Origin: JAICLK01 sp963742655
Lineage (GTDB): Bacteria; Patescibacteriota; Saccharimonadia; Saccharimonadales; UBA4665
Length of the DNA: 64,000 bases
Direction: 5' to 3'
Assembly: GCA_963742655.1 (NCBI GenBank)
Contig: CAVUMM010000006.1
Span: 186,001 to 250,000, forward strand
Part shown: positions 51,971-60,388 of the stretch, one piece after another
How the letters are laid out: every line of letters begins with the position of its first letter
Numbering within the stretch: the stretch's first letter is position 1
Notes under the pieces: model-generated
Databases searched by the model: none
Seen by the model: the letters and a program-made list of their open reading frames with translations, nothing else
What the model was told of the DNA's origin: nothing
Position numbers and translations under genes: made by a program

Positions 51971-52374
51971 AAACTCCCCGCAACCAAATTACACCGGTGA
52001 TCGCGCAAATGGCACAAACGACGCCCGTCCAGGATTTGAGCCGTGAAGTCGCGGCTTATCTGCTCGGCGAAAATCGGACCGGCGAACTGGATTCATTGCT
52101 TCGAGATGTGGTCGCCTACCGTGCCGCCGAGGGCATCGTTGAGGTTACGGCCGTGAGCGCGCACGAAATCACCGATGAGGTGAAGCAAGAAATTGAGCAG
52201 TTGGTGCGCGAGCAATTCACTGATGTTACAAACATCATAATCAATCAGCGGATTGACGCTAGCTTGGTCGGCGGTGTGCGCTTAGAATTGGTCGACCGCC
52301 AATTGGATTTGACCATCCGTAATAAACTGAATCGCTTCAAGGAATTAACTAGCACAGAAAGGACGGCTTCGTGA
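51967..52374 (+). CDS. atpH: ATP synthase F1 subunit delta
   Basis: 135 aa. The C-terminal half has the OSCP pattern QRIDASLVGGVRLELVDRQL followed by a basic end (DLTIRNKLNRFKEL). It is shorter than the usual 175-180 aa, so the N-terminal helical domain is reduced. It overlaps atpF (4 nt) and atpA (4 nt). Confidence 0.88.
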   Translation: MKTPRNQITPVIAQMAQTTPVQDLSREVAAYLLGENRTGELDSLLRDVVAYRAAEGIVEVTAVSAHEITDEVKQEIEQLVREQFTDVTNIIINQRIDASLVGGVRLELVDRQLDLTIRNKLNRFKELTSTERTAS

Positions 52375-53936
52375 GCGAATTATCTATCAAAGAACTTTCT
52401 ACCGACATCCGGGCAGCTATCGCAGAGTTGAAGGCTCGTCCGGAAATAGAGCAAGTTGGAATCGTCACCCGCGCGGCTGATGGCATCGTGTGGATTTACG
52501 GCCTGCGCAATTGTGGCTACAGCGAAATGATCGACATTGACGGGCTCGACGGTAAACCGGTGACGGCTTTTGCCCTGAATCTTGGCGAAGACGAAATCGG
52601 CGCGGTGCTGCTCGGCGAAAACGTGGCAGTCGAAGCTGGCGCCAAAGCGCGTTTGTCCGGCAAAGTTTTGGAAGTGCCGGTCGGGCCGGAACTGGTCGGC
52701 CGCGTGGTCGATCCATTGGGTAACCCGCTGGATGGCGGCGAGCCGATTAATGCCAAGCAAACCGCCCGCGTGGAACGCCCGGCGCCCGGCGTGCTGGACC
52801 GAAAAAGCGTGCATGAACCGTTGATGACCGGCCTTACCGCCATTGACGCGCTGGTGCCGATCGGCCGCGGACAGCGCGAACTGATCATCGGCGACCGCCA
52901 GACCGGCAAGACGGCCATCGCGGTTGATACCATGGTCAACCAGGCCCGCCAAAAAACGGGTGTTATCAATGTCTACGTGGCTATCGGTCAGAAGTTGTCG
53001 AAAATCGCTGCGCTGCAGGAGCGTCTGAAGCGCGAAGGCGTGATGGACCAGACCATCATTGTTGCTACCAGCCCGGCCGACCCGGCCGCCCTGCTCTATC
53101 TGGCGCCGTATGCCGGCTGCGCCATGGGTGAATATTTCCGCGATAATAAACAGCACGCGCTGATAATCTACGATGATTTATCCAAGCACGCCGTAGCTTA
53201 CCGCCAGATGTCACTTCTTTTGCGCCGCCCGCCAGGACGCGAAGCCTATCCTGGTGACGTGTTTTACTTGCATTCGCGGTTACTCGAGCGAGCGGCCAAG
53301 CTTTCCGATGATCTCGGTGCCGGATCGCTGACTGCGCTGCCGATTATCGAGACGCAGGCCGGCGACATTTCGGCGTACATTCCGACGAATGTCATTTCCA
53401 TTACGGACGGTCAGATTTTCCTCGAGACTAATTTGTTTTATCAGGGCATTCGACCGGCTATTTCGGTTGGTTTGTCCGTGTCACGTGTCGGCGGTGCTGC
53501 CCAGACTAAAGCCATCAAAGCCGTCGGCGGAGGTTTGAAGCTCAGCCTGGCGCAGTTCCGCGAGCTGGCTTCATTCAGCCAATTCTCGACCGATCTCGAC
53601 GATGAAACCCGCCAAACCATCGAGCGCGGACAGCGATTAACCGAATTACTCAAACAACCGCAATACAGCCCTCAGGCTATTTGGGAAATGTACGCCACGT
53701 TGCTTGCCGTGTCCAAAGGCTGCTTCGACAAAGTTCCGCTCGAAAAAATCAAAGCTGCCGAAGAAGCATTGCAGAATGAATTGAAAACCAAGAACAAGAA
53801 GTTAATCGAAACACTGAACACCGGCGACAAACCAACCGACGAACAGAATGACCAAGTCGTGAAAGTAGCAAAAAATATAGCTTCCGGCTATGGAATTGCG
53901 GAAATGCAACCAAAAAAGGCAGAAGATAAGGAATAA
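52371..53936 (+). CDS. atpA: ATP synthase F1 subunit alpha
   Basis: 521 aa. Walker A GDRQTGKTAIA, GQRELIIGDR upstream, and the DELSEEN-like catalytic surroundings; the alpha-specific Arg finger region SVGLSVSRVGGAAQTKA is present. GTG start inside the atpH end. The C-terminal ~40 residues are a charged tail (KTKNKKLIETLNTGDKPTDE), longer than in most alpha subunits. Confidence 0.97.
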   Translation: MSELSIKELSTDIRAAIAELKARPEIEQVGIVTRAADGIVWIYGLRNCGYSEMIDIDGLDGKPVTAFALNLGEDEIGAVLLGENVAVEAGAKARLSGKVLEVPVGPELVGRVVDPLGNPLDGGEPINAKQTARVERPAPGVLDRKSVHEPLMTGLTAIDALVPIGRGQRELIIGDRQTGKTAIAVDTMVNQARQKTGVINVYVAIGQKLSKIAALQERLKREGVMDQTIIVATSPADPAALLYLAPYAGCAMGEYFRDNKQHALIIYDDLSKHAVAYRQMSLLLRRPPGREAYPGDVFYLHSRLLERAAKLSDDLGAGSLTALPIIETQAGDISAYIPTNVISITDGQIFLETNLFYQGIRPAISVGLSVSRVGGAAQTKAIKAVGGGLKLSLAQFRELASFSQFSTDLDDETRQTIERGQRLTELLKQPQYSPQAIWEMYATLLAVSKGCFDKVPLEKIKAAEEALQNELKTKNKKLIETLNTGDKPTDEQNDQVVKVAKNIASGYGIAEMQPKKAEDKE

Positions 53937-53939
53937 TGA

Positions 53940-54287
53940 ATGTCAACTGAAGGTCTAATCGATCTAGAAGTTCTTAGCGGTATTCTTGACGCAGCAGAGT
54001 TAGATGAGATGGGTAGTTCTCCGCGCAGTCACATGCTTCCTGCCGCTGTTGCCCAACTAGCGATTATGTGCGCGACGCCTCCAGGCCAAACTCCGGATAC
54101 GATTGCTGCGAGATTATCACAATCCGACATCTTTGTTGTCTACGGTGCCGAAGGTTTATACTCCGCTCTTCTTACAGAAGATGAAAATAAGCATGTTCCT
54201 GCAGCTACGTATGTCGTGGGGCTTCTTGCTGCGCACTTACACTTAAATGAATCGTCGTCTCGAATTAGTTATGGAGATAGTGAATAG
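53940..54287 (+). CDS. Unknown 115-aa protein inside the atp operon (atpA-atpG)
   Basis: No family recognised and not a known ATP synthase subunit. It starts 3 nt after atpA ends and stops 3 nt before atpG starts, so it must be co-transcribed. The sequence is acidic and helical (LIDLEVLSGILDAAELDEMG, MLPAAVAQLAIMCATPPGQT). Its codons and short unknown-type sequence resemble the ORFan genes elsewhere in the window. It may be an insertion that uses the operon's transcription, or a real accessory factor. Confidence 0.7.
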   Translation: MSTEGLIDLEVLSGILDAAELDEMGSSPRSHMLPAAVAQLAIMCATPPGQTPDTIAARLSQSDIFVVYGAEGLYSALLTEDENKHVPAATYVVGLLAAHLHLNESSSRISYGDSE

Positions 54288-54290
54288 AGC

Positions 54291-55163
54291 ATGGCTAATA
54301 CGATTACCCTCAAACGGCGTATCGGGTCCATCAAAAATACCCGGCAGATCACCAAGGCCATGGAGCTGGTGAGTTCCAGCAAGCTGCGCCGCGCCCAGCG
54401 CCAGGCCCAAGCCTCGCGTGCATATCGCGAGGCAGCCTATAATTTATTGGCTCGTTTGAGTATGGTTAAAGAAGTTGAGCAACAGCCGCTCTTTCGCAAA
54501 CGCCCGATCAGGAATCGCCTGTACGTCGTCATCACCAGCAGCACGGGTTTGGCCGGCGCATACAATGCCAACGTGCTCAAGCTGCTTGCGCAAGCCATCC
54601 GCCGCGATCAGTCAGAAAAAGTCAAAAGCAGTGTCATTACAGTCGGCAACAAAGGCGCGCAATTCGTACGGAGATTATCCGGCATTGAACTGGCGGCAGC
54701 CTATCAGGCATATGGAGACGCTCCGACCGAGCAAGACATCCAGCCGATTTTGAACACGATACTTACAAGTTACAAAGATGAGACGGTTGACGAAGTGCGT
54801 GTGCTTTACACCGTATTCCAATCCAGCATCACCCAGGTGGCGACCGATATGGCGCTGTTGCCTGCTTCGGCGCCCAACGACATCGAGGTGTCCGAGTCGG
54901 CAGCCGTGATGAATTTCGAACCCGACGTCGAAACCGTGATCGACCAGAGCGTTGCCCGGCTGATTCAGGCACAGATCTGGCAGGCCTTGCTGGAAAGCCT
55001 GGCAAGCGAGCACGCCATGCGCGCATTGGCTATGAAAAACGCCACCGATAACGCCAACGAACTGATAGAAGATTACACGCTTGAATACAACACGGCCCGC
55101 CAGGCAGCCATCACCCAAGAGTTAGCAGAAATAACCGGCGGCGCGGAGGCGTTAAATGGCTAA
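54291..55163 (+). CDS. atpG: ATP synthase F1 subunit gamma
   Basis: 290 aa. Conserved N-terminal LKRRIGSIKNTRQITKAMEL and C-terminal MRALAMKNATDNANELIEDY, the central rotor coiled coils; SSTGLAGAYNANVLKLL is the conserved middle. Standard length. The end overlaps the next small ORF by 8 nt. Confidence 0.96.
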   Translation: MANTITLKRRIGSIKNTRQITKAMELVSSSKLRRAQRQAQASRAYREAAYNLLARLSMVKEVEQQPLFRKRPIRNRLYVVITSSTGLAGAYNANVLKLLAQAIRRDQSEKVKSSVITVGNKGAQFVRRLSGIELAAAYQAYGDAPTEQDIQPILNTILTSYKDETVDEVRVLYTVFQSSITQVATDMALLPASAPNDIEVSESAAVMNFEPDVETVIDQSVARLIQAQIWQALLESLASEHAMRALAMKNATDNANELIEDYTLEYNTARQAAITQELAEITGGAEALNG

Positions 55164-55335
55164 GCTGATTGGAGTTGAGTACCCATTGGATACGAGTGAC
55201 CTTGGTGAAGCGAGATTTTTTCTTTTCCCACTAGGCGCTCCAATGGACGAAGGATTAGTGGGAGACGAGGCGGCTCAACAAGAGGAGCTGCTCGCAACTT
55301 ATGCGACAAACTACGATACACAAGGAGGACAATGA
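55156..55335 (+). CDS. Unknown 59-aa protein between atpG and atpD
   Basis: ATG at 55156 overlaps the atpG stop by 8 nt, and the TGA stop at 55333-55335 overlaps the atpD start (ATGA at 55332). It reads KLIGVEYPLDTSDLGEARFF and then an acidic Gln/Glu-rich tail (DEAAQQEELLATY). No family recognised. Tight overlaps at both ends strongly suggest real translation in the operon. The atpD Shine-Dalgarno (AAGGAGG) lies inside it. Confidence 0.65.
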   Translation: MAKLIGVEYPLDTSDLGEARFFLFPLGAPMDEGLVGDEAAQQEELLATYATNYDTQGGQ

Positions 55336-56738
55336 TGACAACAGCAACACAAGAAAATACAAGCACCGGCACGATTAACCAGATCGTTGGCGTGGTGGTG
55401 GATGTGGAATTTTCGGCCGACCATTTGCCGGCGATTTATAACGCGCTGGAGGTCGAGCTCGATGGTAAGAAACTGGTGCTCGAAGTTGCGCAGCATTTGA
55501 GCGAGTCGAGCGTACGCGCGATTTCACTCGGCAGCACCGATGGTTTGCAGCGCGGCGCGGAAGTGCGTGATACGGGGGCGCCCATTAGCGTGCCGGTTGG
55601 CGAAGCTACGCTGGGCCGCATGTTTAACGTGACAGGCCAGCCGATTGACGGGCAAAAAGATGAGTTCAAAGATTATGCACCGATTCACAAATCTCCGCCG
55701 CCGCTCATGGACCAGTCAGGTTCCGTTGAGGTGCTGGAAACCGGCATCAAGGTCATTGACCTGATCTGCCCGATGACCAAGGGCGGCAAGGCCGGCTTGA
55801 TTGGCGGCGCCGGCGTGGGCAAAACGGTTTTGATCCAAGAACTTATCAATAACATCGCCAAATTTCACAGCGGCTACTCGGTTTTTGCCGGCGTGGGTGA
55901 GCGTACCCGTGAGGGCAACGACTTGTACAACGAAATGAAAGAGGCCGATGTACTTAAGAACACTTCGCTGGTCTTTGGCCAAATGAATGAACCGCCCGGA
56001 GCGCGTCTGCGTGTTGGTTTGTCTGGCTTGACGATTGCCGAAAGTTTCCGGGATGAGGGCAAGGACACATTGATGTTTATTGACAACATCTTTCGCTATA
56101 CCCAGGCCGGTAGTGAGGTCTCTGCCCTGCTCGGCCGTCTGCCGTCTGCCGTGGGTTACCAGCCGACGTTGCAGCAGGAAATGGCTACGCTCCAGGAGCG
56201 CATCACCAGTACCCATAAAGGCTCAATTACTTCGATGGAAGCTATCTTTGTGCCTGCCGATGACCTGACCGACCCGGCGGTTGCTACCTTGTTTTCGCAC
56301 CTTGACTCAACCATTGTGCTCAACCGTGCATTGACTGAAATCGGTATATACCCAGCGGTTGATCCGCTTGATTCCAGTTCGACTATCCTCGACCCCGAGC
56401 TTGTCGGCGAAGATCATTACAACGTGGCGCGCGAGGTGCAGCGTGTGTTGCAGCGCTATAAAGATCTGCAGGACATCATCGCCATGCTCGGCATGGAAGA
56501 ATTGTCTGAAGAAGACAAACAAACCGTCTACCGCGCCCGCAAAATCCAGCGTTTCTTTAGCCAGCCGTTCTTTGTAGCCGAGCAGTTTACCGGCAACCCG
56601 GGACAATATGTCAAACTTGACGACACCGTACAAGGTTTCAAAGAAATCCTCGAAGGCAAACACGACGAAAAGGGCGAACAAGCTTTCTACATGAAAGGCG
56701 ACATCAGCCAAGTTAAGGAAGCCAAGAAAGACAAATAA
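55332..56738 (+). CDS. atpD: ATP synthase F1 subunit beta
   Basis: 468 aa. Walker A GGAGVGKTVLIQ, GERTREGNDLY, Walker B region DTLMFIDNIFRYTQAGSEVSALLGR (cited by DTLMFIDNIFR and TQAGSEVSALL) and the catalytic Glu in GERTREGN. The Lys-rich C-terminus is short. A second ATG at 55335 is possible as the start; the Shine-Dalgarno AAGGAGG favours either. Confidence 0.98.
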   Translation: MMTTATQENTSTGTINQIVGVVVDVEFSADHLPAIYNALEVELDGKKLVLEVAQHLSESSVRAISLGSTDGLQRGAEVRDTGAPISVPVGEATLGRMFNVTGQPIDGQKDEFKDYAPIHKSPPPLMDQSGSVEVLETGIKVIDLICPMTKGGKAGLIGGAGVGKTVLIQELINNIAKFHSGYSVFAGVGERTREGNDLYNEMKEADVLKNTSLVFGQMNEPPGARLRVGLSGLTIAESFRDEGKDTLMFIDNIFRYTQAGSEVSALLGRLPSAVGYQPTLQQEMATLQERITSTHKGSITSMEAIFVPADDLTDPAVATLFSHLDSTIVLNRALTEIGIYPAVDPLDSSSTILDPELVGEDHYNVAREVQRVLQRYKDLQDIIAMLGMEELSEEDKQTVYRARKIQRFFSQPFFVAEQFTGNPGQYVKLDDTVQGFKEILEGKHDEKGEQAFYMKGDISQVKEAKKDK

Positions 56739-57169
56739 TGATCCACCTGCAGCTCGTTACACTCACTGGCATGAAGTATGACGGCGACGCCTACGAAATC
56801 GTCTTGCCGACGCTTGACGGAGAAATCGGCGTTCTGCCCGGACATATGCCGCTGGTGAGTGTGGCCACCAACGGAGTGATTGCTGTGCGGCGCGATTCAA
56901 AGGATTCCGATAGTGCGCGAGATTTTTTTGCTATCAGCGGTGGTGTGATCGAGGTCGAAGATAACAATTTACGCGTGATTGTCGACGAAGCCGACCACGC
57001 CGACGAAATCAACGAAGCCGAAGTCGAGGCCGCTCATCAACGCGCATTGCAACTGAAAAAAGAAGCCAAAGACGAAGTCAGCCTGGAAAAGGCCCAAGCG
57101 CTGCTCGACCGCAGCGCCGTCAGGCTGCAGGTTGCCCAGATTCGTCGCCGCCATTCAAATCGCCGTTAG
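56738..57169 (+). CDS. atpC: ATP synthase F1 subunit epsilon
   Basis: 143 aa. N-terminal beta-sandwich with GEIGVLPGHMPLVSVATNGV, the epsilon signature, and a C-terminal helical pair (AEVEAAHQRALQLKKEAKDE). Start overlaps the atpD stop (TAATG). Last gene of the operon. The 3' end overlaps the convergent 57120 gene by about 50 nt. Confidence 0.92.
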   Translation: MIHLQLVTLTGMKYDGDAYEIVLPTLDGEIGVLPGHMPLVSVATNGVIAVRRDSKDSDSARDFFAISGGVIEVEDNNLRVIVDEADHADEINEAEVEAAHQRALQLKKEAKDEVSLEKAQALLDRSAVRLQVAQIRRRHSNRR

Positions 57170-57491
57170 TAACCGGTTCGGGATCTAGCTTGTTGATGGT
57201 AGGCCGAATTTTGCCTCCGTTTGTTTCAGTAGTAGTCAACATGTAGACAAGTTCTGCACCAAAGGCGGCAACTTCGCCCCGCAATTCGGGATCGTCCGGC
57301 GCTATGCGATAGCTCGCCGACAACAAAAAATCCGTCAAATTTGGCCGCTTTGATTTTAGCTGTACCCAGAAAGCGGTATCAATTCGTTGATAGGGCGGCA
57401 TCCGGCGCAATTCTTGGAGCGCAATTTTACTGAGCAGCCACGGAATGTCGCGGTGTGGAATTGAAGTAAGCGAAGCATCTTGTTTATTCAT
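57120..57491 (-). CDS. Hypothetical protein, 123 aa
   Basis: No family recognised. It is convergent with atpC and overlaps its last 50 nt; GGGGGAGCG precedes the ATG. The C-terminal tail (PTINKLDPEPVTNGDLNGGD) is low-complexity and lies in the overlap, so an artefact cannot be excluded. Confidence 0.55.
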   Translation of the reverse strand: MNKQDASLTSIPHRDIPWLLSKIALQELRRMPPYQRIDTAFWVQLKSKRPNLTDFLLSASYRIAPDDPELRGEVAAFGAELVYMLTTTETNGGKIRPTINKLDPEPVTNGDLNGGDESGQPAA

Positions 57492-57640
57492 CGCTCCCCC
57501 TTCCCTGCAATTTTAATACTAGAGTATCTTCAGTATAACCCGGCACCATATATAGGGCTTGTGATAATTCTCACTGAGGCGTATAATCGCATTGGAATAA
57601 TTTATAAACTTTGATCCTCACATAAGCTTTGGAACCAAGT

Positions 57641-58552
57641 ATGCCCCCATATTTTCATAATGCTGCACCTGTTGCGGCTAGATTTGATGTGCTCGAAGCA
57701 CCGATTAAAACAAGTGGCGCGGAACAGGTTGCGCACGAGCAACTTGAAGCACAGGCTCAACTTGCCGTCGGCACGTTGCACAACATTTATTACACCGATG
57801 TTCGAGGCACTTGCATCGATGAGCGACGCCGCATAGGACTTCGTTCTGGCGAAGCCCGGGTTGAGCCACGACCTTCAGTACCTGGTGGCCCAAACATCTA
57901 CGGCCTGGCTGTCGCTGAATTAACTGGTTATTTTGAAGGCGAAAGGACGACGGGCGAACAAAGGCTTTCTCGTGTTACCGGTCGGCTGAGCGATGCTGGA
58001 TTACGGAGTGGCGGGCACGGGGGTTGTGCCGCAAATGCCGGCTTTGGCACATGGATGCGTACCATTGCCGACAATCCTGATTATGTCAAAAAATACGCGG
58101 CTTTGCGCTTCGGCGAAGACTTTGACCCGACAATTATGGACGCGGTCGTGAACTTCGCACGTGCAGCAATGACGAGCGGCCGATACGCCGGATGGGACGA
58201 AAGCAAACTCGTTACCGTGCTTGGCGAAGAAGAAGCCGATGAAGCGATCGAAAAACTCGACGCAGTAAAACATGAGGCAGTCACCATCGTACGCAACTGG
58301 ATTCCCGAAGCTACAGTAGACCAGACAGAACTCTACGACCAAAACGAAGCTGGACAAGGGGTTGGAAAAGGCAGTTTTGTGAATGATGAGGCATACGCCG
58401 ATACAATTGAGCACGTTTTGACCGCCGGCCCTGATGCCGTACGGAAGAAGTTGGAAGCAGAATATGCCCGCGAGGCGATTTTGGCCGCCGTGGCAGCTGC
58501 AGTACCGAACCAGGAAATTTACCAGATAAATCTGTACGCGCTTGCCGCGTAA
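57641..58552 (+). CDS. Beta-carbonic-anhydrase-like zinc protein (putative)
   Basis: 303 aa from ATG 57641 (a TTG at 57629 is an alternative). C58xD60xR62 in RGTCIDERRR and H126xxC129 in GGHGGCAAN match the zinc/Asp-Arg site of beta-carbonic anhydrases (CxDxR then HxxC, here 68-71 residues apart). The rest differs from known beta-CAs, and the length and long helical C-terminus (KLEAEYAREAILAAVAAAVP) are unusual. The motif may be coincidental, but four of the five key residues with correct order and spacing is suggestive. Confidence 0.5.
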   Translation: MPPYFHNAAPVAARFDVLEAPIKTSGAEQVAHEQLEAQAQLAVGTLHNIYYTDVRGTCIDERRRIGLRSGEARVEPRPSVPGGPNIYGLAVAELTGYFEGERTTGEQRLSRVTGRLSDAGLRSGGHGGCAANAGFGTWMRTIADNPDYVKKYAALRFGEDFDPTIMDAVVNFARAAMTSGRYAGWDESKLVTVLGEEEADEAIEKLDAVKHEAVTIVRNWIPEATVDQTELYDQNEAGQGVGKGSFVNDEAYADTIEHVLTAGPDAVRKKLEAEYAREAILAAVAAAVPNQEIYQINLYALAA

Positions 58553-58645
58553 AGCATAAGTATAGTCTTTTTCGGTCGTACTCTTTACAAAATTGCCGCG
58601 TGCGGATATGCTTAGGACATAAGTAACTAATACGGAGGGGTTCGT

Positions 58646-59416
58646 ATGTTTGGTAAAAGAAAAATTGCCGCTGTTGCTGGCGAGTTTTTGGGTACTGCAG
58701 TGCTTGCATTCGCAGTGCTCACTGTCAGTCGGTCGACTATCGGCATTCCATACTTTGTAGCGATTGCTGCAGGTTTGGCGGTAATGGTCATGGGCTTGTC
58801 GATCGCAACTGACGTGCACCTGAATCCTGCGCTCACGCTCGGGCTTTGGACGGCGCGCCGGATCAAGACCGCTCAGGCGGTCGTATATATCGTTGTGCAA
58901 CTGCTCGGCGGTTGGGCGGCGTATGCATTATACAAATACTTTGCGCACGGCACCGTGCAGCACGTCAGTTCCGGTTTTGACGGTCGCATACTGGTGGCAG
59001 AAGCGGTTGGCGCGTTCGTGTTCGCGTTGGCAGCATCAGCTGTATTGTACGAAAGAGTTTGGGGCCCGCGCCGCGCGCTAGTGGTCGGTGCCGGCTTGAT
59101 ACTCGGTATGATTGTCGCGTCATCGGCTTCGAACGGATTCATCAACCCGGCAGTCGCGCTTGGTTCTAATTCGTGGGGCTGGGGCACGTATGTGCTCGGG
59201 CCGGTTCTTGGGGCGATCATCGGTGTGAATCTGTACGCGCTGCTATTTTCGGGTCTTGACACTCCGATTGCCGCATTCGCTAAAGCCGCATCGCCCGCCA
59301 AGTCTGCGCCTGCCGCATCATCGGCTTCTGCAGCTGCAGAGCCTGCAGCTTCATCATCTTCGAAAACGACAAAGGCTAAGGCTAAAAGCACCGGTAAAAG
59401 CAAGTCGAAAAAATAA
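58646..59416 (+). CDS. Aquaporin/MIP-family channel
   Basis: 256 aa, six TM helices plus two half-helices with LNPALT (N60) and INPAVAL, the two NPA motifs. The residues around them are small, as in water or small-solute channels; the exact selectivity cannot be read. The C-terminal 45 residues are an Ala/Ser/Lys-rich tail. GGAGG precedes the ATG. A strong terminator follows. Confidence 0.93.
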   Translation: MFGKRKIAAVAGEFLGTAVLAFAVLTVSRSTIGIPYFVAIAAGLAVMVMGLSIATDVHLNPALTLGLWTARRIKTAQAVVYIVVQLLGGWAAYALYKYFAHGTVQHVSSGFDGRILVAEAVGAFVFALAASAVLYERVWGPRRALVVGAGLILGMIVASSASNGFINPAVALGSNSWGWGTYVLGPVLGAIIGVNLYALLFSGLDTPIAAFAKAASPAKSAPAASSASAAAEPAASSSSKTTKAKAKSTGKSKSKK

Positions 59417-59431
59417 TCATAGTTCGTTTAC

Positions 59432-59472
59432 GAAAACCGCTCGCATAAATCGAGCGGTTTTCATTTTATTAA
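59432..59472 (+). terminator. Rho-independent terminator of the aquaporin gene
   Basis: GAAAACCGCTCG/CGAGCGGTTTTC, a perfect 12-bp stem with a 7-nt loop followed by ATTTTATT. Confidence 0.9.
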
Positions 59473-59505
59473 ATATAAAAGTTCAATCGGTGGTATTGTG
59501 ATTAC

Positions 59506-60384
59506 ATGCGTATAGAGAAAGACGGCTATATGCCCTTCATGGAGTACAAGACGTACTTCAAGATATTTGGCAAACTTAAATCTAAAAAACCGCCGTTACT
59601 TGTGTTACATGGCGGGCCTGGCTCCTCGCATCATTATTTGCTCGTTTTATCTGAACTCGCAAAAACCGGCAGACAGGTTGTATTTTACGATCAACTTGGC
59701 GGCGGCTTGTCAGGACGTCCGCTCAATAGCCGGATATGGAGCTTAGAATTATTTGTTAAAGAACTGGAATCTATCCGCGATTATTTAAAGCTGGATAAAA
59801 TTGCTTTATTCGGACATTCTTGGGGCGGGATGCTGGCGGCTGAATATTTATGTGGGCATAACCCGGCGGGAGTTGAAAAGGTTATACTAGCCAGTTCGAT
59901 GCTCAGTATGCCGTTGTATCGCGAGGAAGTAGAAATACTCAAAAAAGATTTGCCTGCAAATATCTATAAAACGCTAAAGGCTCACGAAAAAGATGGTACG
60001 ACCGATTCGAAAGAGTACCAAAATGCGATGAACGTATATAACAAAAAGCACATTTTCAAACTAGACGATATGCCCGCAGAATTTCGCAGTCCGCCAGGGT
60101 CGTTTGGGAATATTCAATATGAAAAATTGTGGGGAGCCAGCGAGGCTTATCCAAACGGCAGCCTAAAAGGCTGGTCCAGACTTGAGGATCTTCATAAAAT
60201 TACCGCACCGACTCTCGTAATTTCGGGCCAGTATGATGAATTGACGCCGCTGCAAGCTATCAATGCTTATAAACAATTGCCGGATGCGAAGATCGAAATT
60301 ATCACCGCTGGCACGCACTTGGCGCACGTCGAATATCCCGATGCGTATATTTCCGCAGTAACTAAATTTTTAGAAGGCAAATAA
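59506..60384 (+). CDS. pip: Prolyl aminopeptidase (proline iminopeptidase)
   Basis: 292 aa alpha/beta hydrolase. LLVLHGGPGSSHHYL (oxyanion HGGPG motif), nucleophile GHSWGG with S105, the acid in ISGQYDELTP and the catalytic His in THLAHVEYPD. This is the peptidase S33 family and cleaves N-terminal proline. Cytoplasmic; no signal peptide. Useful to a scavenger of peptides. Confidence 0.88.
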   Translation: MRIEKDGYMPFMEYKTYFKIFGKLKSKKPPLLVLHGGPGSSHHYLLVLSELAKTGRQVVFYDQLGGGLSGRPLNSRIWSLELFVKELESIRDYLKLDKIALFGHSWGGMLAAEYLCGHNPAGVEKVILASSMLSMPLYREEVEILKKDLPANIYKTLKAHEKDGTTDSKEYQNAMNVYNKKHIFKLDDMPAEFRSPPGSFGNIQYEKLWGASEAYPNGSLKGWSRLEDLHKITAPTLVISGQYDELTPLQAINAYKQLPDAKIEIITAGTHLAHVEYPDAYISAVTKFLEGK

Positions 60385-60388
60385 TATC

